DNA from: an uncultured Lachnospiraceae bacterium
GTDB taxonomy: Bacteria > Bacillota > Clostridia > Lachnospirales > Lachnospiraceae
Assembly: GCA_910585005.1 (NCBI GenBank)
Contig: CAJUCN010000040.1
Span: 1-12,220 of the forward strand
DNA: 12,220 nucleotides
Reading direction: 5' to 3'
The position numbers were made by a program, and so were the translations under genes. Below the pieces are notes generated by a model. That model worked only from the letters and a program-made list of their open reading frames with translations. It did not search any database and was not told the origin of the DNA. How positions within the stretch are numbered: position 1 is the first letter of the stretch; each line of letters begins with the position of its first letter. Positions 1 to 5,687 of this stretch are shown in pieces.

Positions 1-17
1 GGCTATTTTAATTCAAG

Positions 18-98
18 ATTCCTCCGGCAGGAGGAATTTCCTATTATATAAAAAAGTGTCTTCGACACTCTCAACTCCCCTGCCCCTCATTCATGAGG
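18..98. repeat. Cluster of three perfect hairpins before the IS91-like fragment
   Basis: Three perfect inverted repeats lie in about 80 bases. ATTCCTCC (18-25) pairs with GGAGGAAT (30-37) over a GGCA loop. AGTGTC (55-60) pairs with GACACT (64-69) over TTC. CCTCAT (85-90) pairs with ATGAGG (93-98) over TC. None is followed by a clean T-run, so they are not convincing terminators. IS91-type elements have hairpin-bearing ends, so this may be the terminal region of the element whose transposase fragment starts at 143. That assignment is inferred from position only. Confidence 0.5.
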
Positions 99-142
99 AG
101 TTAAGGGTTTTCCTTTTACCTCTACTATTGTAATATTTTATT

Positions 143-511
143 ATGAATGTTTTACAATCCATTTTTACTGATTATTATGAGCATATAGTCTACGAACTTC
201 ATCACCGTCCTGCTGTTATTGAAAATGTCAGCAAGATGATTCATTGTGGTGACCCTTCTTACGGTGGCGCCATGTTTGCCTGTGCCCGCTGTGACTCCAT
301 GAAATTCGTCCCTTTCCGCTGTAAAAGCCGTTTTTGTCCTTCCCGCGGAAACAAATACAACCAAATGCGTTCCTTTCATATGTCCTGCAAACTCGTTGCC
401 TGTTTACACATACACTGTGTTTTTACCATTCCTGATGAACTCCTCCTTTATTTCCTTCTTGACAGAACACTCCTTGACTGTCTTTTCCTTTCTGTTCGCT
501 CTACACTCTAG
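143..511 (+). pseudogene. IS91-family transposase, N-terminal fragment
   Basis: The 122 residues match the N-terminal zinc-binding region of IS91-type (Y2, rolling-circle-like) transposases: CGDPSYGGAMFAC, a CARC pair, FVPFRCKSRFCPS, then a GNKYNQMRSF block and HCVFTIPDEL. The family protein is usually several hundred residues, so only the DNA-binding third remains and the catalytic tyrosines are absent. The usual CPxCGNK motif reads CPSRGNK here, so one predicted zinc ligand has become Arg. Homology ends near LFLSVR (about residue 118), and a TAG follows at 509-511. The start is the first ATG; no strong ribosome site precedes it. This is a dead remnant truncated at its 3' end. Confidence 0.75.
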
Positions 512-604
512 GCTTTGGGTACTTGTATCAGAGAAATGTACCTCGATTAGTAGGTCGTCTTATCAATCTTCTTTTGCAAACAGGGCGTTAATTGCCCTGT
601 GGTA
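512..604. other. Unassigned stretch with hairpin, adjoining the IS66 target site
   Basis: No recognisable gene is present. One frame stays open to a TAA at 589-591 and could be the tail of an older gene (ending LINLLLQTGR), but I do not recognise it. A perfect 7-bp stem, ACAGGGC (580-586) with GCCCTGT (594-600), has a 7-nt loop. Its 3' arm overlaps the 8-bp target duplicated by the IS66 insertion. Before that insertion, base 604 was joined to base 7361. Confidence 0.4.
597..604. repeat. 8-bp target-site duplication, left copy
   Basis: CTGTGGTA lies directly before the IS66 left end and is repeated exactly at 7353-7360, directly after the right end. IS66-family elements duplicate 8 bp of target, so this pair marks the outer limits of the composite element. 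Confidence 0.9.
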
Positions 605-626
605 GTAAGCGCTCAATGTTGTGACG
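605..626 (+). repeat. IS66 left terminal inverted repeat
   Basis: It starts GTAAGCGCTCAATG and pairs with the right end at 7331-7352. The first eight bases are identical, and a shared ACG sits at positions 20-22. It abuts the left target duplication. Confidence 0.85.
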
Positions 627-628
627 TA

Positions 629-657
629 GTGACACCATGCTCATCTAGCTTCATAAT
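629..657 (+). promoter_or_regulatory. Candidate tnpA promoter
   Basis: A -35-like GTGACA (629-634) and a -10-like CATAAT (652-657) are separated by 17 bp. Each differs from the sigma-70/sigma-A consensus at one position. The pair sits just inside the IS66 left end and 47 bp before the tnpA start, the expected place for the element's own promoter. It is a sequence match only. Confidence 0.5.
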
Positions 658-704
658 AATAACAGGAAATGCAAGCGTTTCACTCTACTTTTGGAGGCTA
701 GATT

Positions 705-1106
705 ATGAGAGCAACCCGAATCCCAGCAGACGAACAATACCGACTGATTATGGAGTGTCGCTCCAGCGGACTTACTGATCATGAATGGTGCCTGCAGCAT
801 GATATTAAATCAGGAACCTTTTATAACTGGGTAAAACGACTCCGCAAAGCAAGATGTTCTGAACTTCCGAATTCAGCAGGTCATCATCACTCACCGCGCC
901 GACAGGAAGTTGTAAAAATCGAACTGACTTCACCGGACAACGTGACCGGAAAGGTGTTCTCCTCTTTTCAGTAACCCGAAACATGCCGGGTAACGGACGT
1001 TGCCATGGAGCTTTCCATTGCAGGAACCGTTCTTCGGATACCAAATGGAACAGACCCTGTACTGCTCAGGCAGACTCTCCTCATTTTGAGGGATTTATCA
1101 TGTTAG
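705..1106 (+). pseudogene. tnpA: IS66 accessory protein TnpA, interrupted by one stop
   Basis: TnpA is the small helix-turn-helix accessory protein of IS66 elements, needed with TnpB and TnpC for transposition. The N-terminus shows the family pattern (LIMECRSSGLTDHEWC, then TFYNWVKRLRK). The start is supported by GGAGG at 693-697, seven bases before ATG. A TAA at 972-974 stops translation after 89 residues. The same frame then continues with the usual TnpA tail (MELSIAGTVLRIPNG, then DPVLLRQTLLILRDLS) to TAG at 1104-1106. The full product would be 133 residues with this one stop. The terminal TAG overlaps the tnpB ATG at 1100, the usual translational coupling. Everything except the stop looks preserved. 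Confidence 0.85.
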
Positions 1107-1469
1107 GCGATATCTCGGCTGCAGATGAGATTTACATCGTCTGCGGCTACACTGATATGAGGCGGTCTATTGACGGTCTTTGTGCCATTGTGCAGGACAG
1201 ACTTTGCATGGATCCGAGACAGCGGGCACTGTATCTGTTCTGTGGCAAACGCTGTGATCGTCTGAAATCCCTCTTATGGGAAGGGGACGGATTTCTTCTC
1301 CTTTACAAAAGAATGGAAGCCCAAGGGCGTTTTCGCTGGCCAAGGAATTCTGATGAAGTCAGGTCACTTACCTGGCAGCAATTCGGCTGGCTTATGTCCG
1401 GACTGGAAATCGAGTGAGCAGCCCAAGGCTTTCAAACTGCCGGAAAATGTGGATAACATTTCTGCATAA
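1100..1469 (+). pseudogene. tnpB: IS66 Orf2 protein TnpB, C-terminus frameshifted
   Basis: TnpB is the IS66 Orf2-like accessory protein of unknown biochemical role. The family core is clear: YIVCGYTDMRRSIDGL, ALYLFCGKRCDRLK, then LLWEGDGFLLLYKR and RFRWPR. The chosen start is the ATG at 1100 overlapping the end of tnpA; reading further upstream would enter tnpA sequence in a wrong frame. Translation stops at TGA 1415-1417 after 105 residues. Ignoring four extra bases (TGAG, 1415-1418) restores the family sequence QPKAFKLPENVDNISA and a TAA at 1467-1469, giving about 121 residues. The damage is therefore a +4 frameshift close to the C-terminus, and the shortened protein might retain some function. 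Confidence 0.8.
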
Positions 1470-1486
1470 ACAGCCGGGGAATCTAT

Positions 1487-1513
1487 TTGGCAAACTTATC
1501 CACAAGTTGCCAA
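1487..1513. repeat. tnpB-tnpC intergenic hairpin with DnaA-box-like loop
   Basis: TTGGCAA (1487-1493) pairs with TTGCCAA (1507-1513). CTT/AAG extends the stem past one bulged A. The interior contains TTATCCACA (1496-1504), an exact match to the E. coli consensus DnaA 9-mer. The inverted 9-mer TGTGGATAA lies at 1448-1456. The hairpin could insulate tnpC from upstream ribosomes or transcription. Any DnaA role is conjecture. Confidence 0.45.
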
Positions 1514-1598
1514 AAGGCCCGAAAATATGCCGTTTTCTGCTTCTCTTCAGGTGCCTTTTATGATAAAATAAAGATATCTAAAGAGGAGCAAAAAACAG

Positions 1599-2472
1599 AT
1601 GGCAAAGAGTGTGTGAAAAAGATGCCCGGCTCATTGAGTATAAGGACACTATCAGCCAACTGAATATGACTATCAAAAGCCAAAACGAGATCATCCTTTC
1701 CTTAAAGGAAACCATTGCATCTAATCAGGAACAAATGCGTGTCATGACGGAAAAGATTGATTATCTGACAAATAAGCTGTTTGGTACTTCCAGTGAGAAG
1801 AGCAAAACCATAGAAGGACAGTACAATCTTTTTGATGAAGCCGAACAGGAATCGGTTTCGGCCAATGAATCAGATACCGCAGCGTCTGTTCTGTTCCGGT
1901 AAAAGGGCACACGAGGAAAGCGAAAAGCAAACAGTCAGATATCTTTAAAGGTGTCCCGTCCAGGGATGAAATCATACCGCTTTCTGACGGGCAGAAGCAT
2001 TGTGCTGACTGCGGTGCCGTGTTGGAAGTAATTGGTAAGCAATTCGTAAGAAGGGAATTCCGTTTCACACCTGCAAAGGGCGAGGTTGTAAACATCTATG
2101 TGGAAACAGCAAAGTGCCCTGTCTGCTCCGAGGCACCGGTTATGGCTAAAGCTATCCAGTTTGTGAAATCCCATGCACCTGAGGCATTGATACCACACAG
2201 TTATGCAGGTGCATCCGTGGCAGCCTGGGTCATGTATCAAAAGTATGGGAACTCCATGCCCCTATACCGTCAGGAACAGGACTGGAATCGGATGGGAGTC
2301 CAACCATGGCAAACTGGATTATCTATTGTGCATCCCAGTATTTTGCACCGTTTTATGACTATCTGCACCGGGAACTGTTAAAAGGGCAGTTTCTGATGGC
2401 TGGCGAAACCAGAATCTAGGTTTTGCATGAAGAAGAACGAAAAGCAGAAACAGATTCATTCATGTGGCTTTT
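1599..2472 (+). pseudogene. tnpC: IS66 transposase TnpC, N-terminal part with several lesions
   Basis: TnpC is the DDE transposase of IS66. The likely original start is ATG 1599, with AGAGGAG about ten bases upstream, but that frame ends at TGA 1614-1616; coding resumes one frame over at 1609. The first part has the usual coiled coil and LTNKLFGTSSEKS. A tandem TCTGT duplication at 1885-1894 shifts the frame. The next segment holds the zinc-ribbon-like HCADCGAVLEV and CPVC motifs, then SYAGASVAAWVMYQKYGNS. A small deletion near 2300 shifts the frame again before MANWIIYC. The first catalytic Asp, expected in LMADETR, is Gly (codon 2402-2404), followed by TAG at 2417-2419 where Gln is expected. 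Homology ends at FMWL, at the left end of the inserted element. Confidence 0.85.
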
Positions 2473-2554
2473 TGTAGAGCGACAAATTATAGTTCCTAAA
2501 GATACAGCAATCGCTACAAAATAAAATATCTGTGTACCGCGGAGCTCCTATGAG

Positions 2555-2584
2555 AGCGTGCTTCAGAAAACAGCACGCTTTTTT
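2555..2584 (+). terminator. Rho-independent terminator before the DUF6431 gene
   Basis: A perfect 8-bp stem, AGCGTGCT (2555-2562) with AGCACGCT (2572-2579), has a nine-base loop and runs into six T residues. It lies between the element's left end and its first gene on the plus strand, so it would stop transcription entering from the host gene, here IS66 tnpC. Confidence 0.8.
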
Positions 2585-2641
2585 CTATGCTGTTTTTCAG
2601 CTAAGATAAACGGGTAATGATAAAGGAGGAGTCCCATACGA

Positions 2642-2970
2642 ATGATACGGATCTATACAGTTTTCAGCCAGTTATATAAGCTGTCCCTGACAGACCGGCA
2701 ATGGCTGGAGCAGGACCGTGCAAGCTTCAAAGGATTGGGAGCGTCCTGTCTACACTGTGGTGCGAAAAGCTGCCTGAAAGAATTCGGGTATTACGAGAGA
2801 TACCTGATAGAACTGGAGTCAGGAGAACCCGGTATCCACAGGGTTGGGATAAAAAGATACAGATGCACCTCCTGCCAGCATACCCATGCTCTGCTGTCCT
2901 CCTGTCTTGTCTTGTGCCGTACCGTTCCTATTCCCTGCGTTTTATTCTGACCGTCCTGTACAGTTACATG
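2642..2970 (+). pseudogene. DUF6431-like zinc-ribbon protein, frameshifted and truncated
   Basis: The N-terminal part resembles the DUF6431 proteins found beside this transposase/ATPase pair: a zinc-ribbon-like CLHCGAKSC, then a tyrosine-rich stretch (YYERYLIEL), then YRCTSCQHTHALL. A GGAGG at 2625-2629 precedes the ATG by 12 bases. CTTGT is repeated in tandem at 2906-2915; deleting one copy restores CLVPYRSYSLRFIL, the expected continuation, so the frameshift is a 5-bp duplication. The restored frame soon runs out of family sequence, and transposase sequence in another frame begins near 2970. The C-terminus of this gene and the N-terminus of the transposase therefore seem to have been lost in one deletion. 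The biochemical role of the family is unknown to me. Confidence 0.65.
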
Positions 2971-3961
2971 TGCAGACACTGCCGGACGGACGGCAGGTCC
3001 TGTATAAGCCTAAGACGCTGGAGAAATGGGTGAGCCTATATGAGAGCGGGGGCATGGATGCGCTGCTCCCGAAGACCAGATGTGACAAAGGAGCTAGCCG
3101 CGTGATCACGCCGGAGGCTCAACAGGAGATCCACCGGCTGAGGAGGGAATACCCGCGGTTAAACGGGACGCAGATCCATGCAAGGCTGGTACAGGAGGCG
3201 TTCCTGCCTGCAGGCGTGTCTGTGGCAAGTGTACAGAGATACCTGAAGAAGAACGGCCTGCTGGGCGTGGAGGAATCAGAAAAGAAGGACAGAAAAGCTT
3301 TTGAGGAAGCGTACTTCGGAGGAATGTAGCAGGCGGATACCTGTTACCTGCCCTATATCCGGGAAGAAGGGAAAAACCGGAGGACGTATCTGATCATGAT
3401 CCTGGATGACTATTCGCGGATGATCGTCGGGGGACGGCTTTTTTATCATGAGAATGCCGCGAATTTCCAGCAGGTATTGCGGGAGGCGGTGGCAGCATAC
3501 GGGATACCACATAAGCTGTATGTGGATAACGGCGCACCCTACAGCAACGACTAGCTCTCCTATATCTGCGGTTCTATCGGTACGGTGCTCTTGCATACGC
3601 CGGTCAGGGACGGGGCATCCAAGGGAAAAGTGGAAAGGAACTTCCGCACGTTAAAGGAGAGATGGCTCTACGGCCTTGATATCCCGCAGATCCGATCATT
3701 AAAAGAGTTCAACGGTCTGCTTGCAGACTATATCAGGAAGCATAACACCACGGTCCATTCGGTTACCGGGCAGAGCCCGCTGGAGACATACCTGTCCGGG
3801 AATGAAAAGATACGGAAACCGAGGTCTTTAGAATGGCTGGAAGAATGTTTCCACAACCGGATCTACCGGCGGGTGAACAGGGACGCCACCCTTCACCTGA
3901 TGAATACGGTATACGATGCGCCCATGCAGTTCATCAGGCAGAAGGTGGAAGTACGTTATAC
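2970..3961 (+). pseudogene. DDE integrase-core transposase with two amber stops and a flipped 3' end
   Basis: The sequence follows the integrase-core transposases paired with ExeA-like ATPases: VQTLPDGRQVLYKPKTL, then a helix-turn-helix region, DTCYLPYI, a catalytic VDNG block and DGASKGKVERNF. The triad codons appear intact: Asp 3336-3338, Asp 3525-3527 and Glu 3633-3635. Two TAG codons interrupt the same frame, at 3327-3329 (Trp expected, just before QADTCYLPYI) and 3552-3554 (Gln expected). After VEVRYT the frame meets TGA at 3966-3968, because the last 48 codons lie inverted on the other strand (3962-4108). The N-terminal tens of residues are missing at the junction with the DUF6431 gene. 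Confidence 0.8.
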
Positions 3962-4108
3962 TCAGTGAACATCCCTCTTTTCCTCCTTCCCGTACCGGAT
4001 CGACATCCCATTATCCCGCTTCGTCCGCCCATTCTCCACCCTGTCCGTCAGTCTTAAAGGATAATGCTCCCCGCCATACAGCACATAGGCGCCGTCCGCT
4101 TCTCCCGG
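3962..4108 (-). pseudogene. Inverted C-terminal 48 codons of the DDE transposase
   Basis: Read on the minus strand from 4108, this segment gives PGEADGAYVLYGGEHYPLRL, then TDRVENGRTKRDNGMSIRYG, and ends with TGA at 3964-3962. This is the expected C-terminal sequence of the adjacent plus-strand transposase, and re-inverting it joins VEVRYT directly to PGEADGAYVLY in the correct frame. The segment also carries a purine-rich GGAGG that would have served the ATPase gene. The flip therefore both truncates the transposase and removes the upstream context of the ATPase. Breakpoints resolve to about 3961-3964 and 4108-4111. No long flanking inverted repeat is visible. Confidence 0.85.
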
Positions 4109-4119
4109 CAGGAAATGGG

Positions 4120-4402
4120 ATGGGGTTCAATCCCTTCAACAAACAGAACCTGAAAGAAAAATATGCGTTCCCATCGGAGGACCACCGGCAGATGCAGGAA
4201 CGTCTGGAGTACTTAAAGAGAGTGAGGGGGATCGGGGTGTTCACGGCAAGGCCGGGGATGGGAAAGACGTATGCGCTTAGGTGTTTCATGAAAGGATTAA
4301 ACCCGAACCAGTACCAGACAGCCTATATCTGCCTGTCCACCATCAGTGTGTCGGAGTTTTACAGACAGTTATGCGACATACTAAGGCTGGAGGCGTGCGG
4401 GA
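4120..4402 (+). pseudogene. ExeA-like AAA ATPase of the DDE element, N-terminal third
   Basis: The protein starts MGFNPFNKQNLKEKYAFPS and contains a Walker A motif (ARPGMGKT) followed by a region typical of ExeA/TniB/MuB-like transposition ATPases (YICLSTISVSEFYRQLCDIL). Such proteins usually exceed 250 residues and assist target choice by the partner transposase. Only about 94 residues remain; no Walker B region is left. The reading frame runs on to 4449 through unrelated IS66 sequence. The original ribosome-binding context was inverted along with the transposase end, and what now precedes ATG 4120 is GGAAATGGG. Truncated, therefore non-functional. Confidence 0.75.
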
Positions 4403-4804
4403 GCAAAACTGGACGCATTCTGGAAATGGATTTCTCAGCAGAGTCCTAAAAAAGGAACCCGCTTTGAGAAGGTAGTGAATTATGCCCAAAATTACAAAGA
4501 CGAGTTTATGACCTATCTGGAAGATGGGCGGTACAGCTTTTCGAACAACCTCAGCGAGAACTCCATCAGACCATTTACTGTGGGACGCCGTAACTGGCTG
4601 TTCAGTGATACCCCCAAAGGGGCGGATGCCAGTTCCATTGTTTATACAATGGTTGAGATGGCCAAGGCACATGACCTGAACATCTATAAATATTTGAACT
4701 TCTTACTGGAACGGCTTCCTGGAGCTGTAATGTCGGACGCTGAATTGTCAACGCTGGTTCCGTGGAATGAAACCGTTCAGGATATCTGTTCCGGTACAAT
4801 GTGA
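4403..4804 (+). pseudogene. tnpC: IS66 transposase TnpC, C-terminal part
   Basis: From about 4403 the frame gives KLDAFWKWISQQSPKKGTRF, then TYLEDGRYSFSNNLSENSIRPF, VGRRNWLFSDTPKGADAS and a final APWNE-like block (VPWNETVQDICSG), ending at TGA. This is the C-terminal region of the same IS66 subgroup as the 1599-2472 part. The catalytic Glu (LSEN, codon 4556-4558) is retained. About 100 residues between FMWL and KLDAFW, including the second catalytic Asp region, are missing. There is no usable start here; the first GTG-initiated frame at 4475 lacks a good ribosome site. Confidence 0.88.
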
Positions 4805-4832
4805 AGTAAAATGCTTGCAATCTGAATATTCT
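4805..4832 (+). other. IS66 3' noncoding tail, proximal piece
   Basis: This short AT-rich piece between the end of tnpC and the IS21 left end should have been contiguous with 7259-7352 before the IS21-like insertion. It contains GAATATTC (4824-4831), which recurs at 7277-7284. Confidence 0.55.
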
Positions 4833-4840
4833 TGTGCGGT

Positions 4841-4894
4841 GAAACCGCATATCCGGACTGGCGGAAACCGCCAGTCCGGCATACAGGAAACCGT
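4841..4894. repeat. IS21 left subterminal repeats with a 12-bp perfect hairpin
   Basis: GAAACCG occurs three times in about 55 bp inside the left end. The middle copy sits at the centre of a perfect palindrome: CCGGACTGGCGG (4853-4864), loop AAA, CCGCCAGTCCGG (4868-4879). A smaller hairpin, GCGGT/ACCGC (4836-4848), lies before it. There is no T-run on either side, so termination is uncertain. Binding of the transposase is the inferred role. Confidence 0.6.
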
Positions 4895-4904
4895 TATTGC
4901 GAGT

Positions 4905-5681
4905 TTACTCGCGTAATGCTTTATCTAAGCCATATACCTCACGCATTGATTTGTCATTCTGGGGATCAATGCTAGTGATGTTGATCATATAACTGTCATG
5001 AGCGATCCTGTCTATGATGGCATCGGCAAGTGGGCTGTCATCTCCGCCAAGCTGCTCATACCAGTCAGAATACTCATACTGGGAGCAGAAGATGGTAGAT
5101 GATTTCTTCCGTCTCCTGTGCAGGAGTTCGAAGATATCCCTCTGCTCCGTCTCCGTGGGCTTCAGGAGAAGCCATTCATCCAGGATTAGCACCAAGGGAT
5201 TGGCGTATTTGGCCATCGTCTTCTTGTAGCTGCCGTCAGACCGCGCCATTTCCAGATCAATGAGCAGGTCGGGCAGGCGGATATACCTGGTGTTGAAATA
5301 CTGTTTACATGCCTCCATGCCAAAGGCACAGGCCATATAAGTCTTCCCACAGCCTGTTGCACCGGTGATGAAAAGATTTCGGTGTTCAGCGATATATTCG
5401 CAGGTGGCAAGGCGTTTAATAAGTTCCTTGTTCATCTTGCGCCCGGAGGTGTAGTTGATATCCATAATGCTGGCATCAGGCTGGTCGAAGGCGGCATTCC
5501 GGATCAGCCTCTTTAAACGGTTGTTCTTGCGGCTGCTGAATTCGATATCCACCAGCATACCGAACCGGTCTTCAAAAGGAACTTCCTTAAGCCTTGGATC
5601 GTCGGTCTGGTTACGGAATGCATCTGCCATTGCAGTGAGACGCATTTCAATTAATTTATCAATCGTACTCTGGCTAGTCAT
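4905..5681 (-). CDS. istB: IS21 helper ATPase IstB
   Basis: The gene is full length at 258 residues, and no lesion is visible. IstB is the DnaA-like AAA+ protein that helps the IstA transposase select targets. Walker A is GATGCGKT at residues 107-114; Walker B is LVLILDEW at 163-170; the usual N-terminal IstB region (residues 1-80) and an arginine/serine-rich sensor stretch (RRKKSSTIFCSQYE) are present. The start is the ATG six bases after the istA stop, with AGAGG near the end of istA serving as ribosome site, the normal coupled arrangement. It ends in TAA. Its partner istA is broken, so the protein is probably idle unless another IS21 copy supplies IstA. Confidence 0.93.
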   Translation of the reverse strand: MTSQSTIDKLIEMRLTAMADAFRNQTDDPRLKEVPFEDRFGMLVDIEFSSRKNNRLKRLIRNAAFDQPDASIMDINYTSGRKMNKELIKRLATCEYIAEHRNLFITGATGCGKTYMACAFGMEACKQYFNTRYIRLPDLLIDLEMARSDGSYKKTMAKYANPLVLILDEWLLLKPTETEQRDIFELLHRRRKKSSTIFCSQYEYSDWYEQLGGDDSPLADAIIDRIAHDSYMINITSIDPQNDKSMREVYGLDKALRE

Positions 5682-5687
5682 ATGCGT

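Larger units (their letters stand above)
2473..4402 (+). mobile_element. Truncated three-gene element: DUF6431, DDE transposase, AAA ATPase
   Basis: IS66 tnpC homology breaks at 2472, and the next bases, TGTAGAGCGACAAATTATAG, have the TGT start typical of many DDE-element ends. A degenerate second copy (GCTACAAAATAAA, 2513-2525) lies 34 bp inside the first (GCGACAAATTATA, 2479-2491), matching 10 of 13 positions; these may be transposase-binding repeats. Inside are a terminator, a DUF6431 gene, an integrase-core transposase and an ExeA-like ATPase, an arrangement I recall from Clostridia. The ATPase stops abruptly at about 4400, where tnpC sequence resumes about 100 codons further along. The right end was therefore lost in a deletion that also removed part of tnpC. 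Confidence 0.7.

Noticed and set aside
396..605. Overlapping 69-residue plus-strand frame after the IS91 fragment
   Set aside because: It overlaps the IS91-like coding sequence in another frame and has no ribosome site or recognisable motif.
4120..4449. A novel short ATPase of about 110 residues
   Set aside because: The last 16 residues come from IS66 sequence read out of frame; it is a truncated gene, not a small family.
4853..4879. Perfect 12-bp hairpin as terminator for tnpC or istB
   Set aside because: No T-run follows on either strand; it lies among IS21 subterminal repeats, which explain it better.
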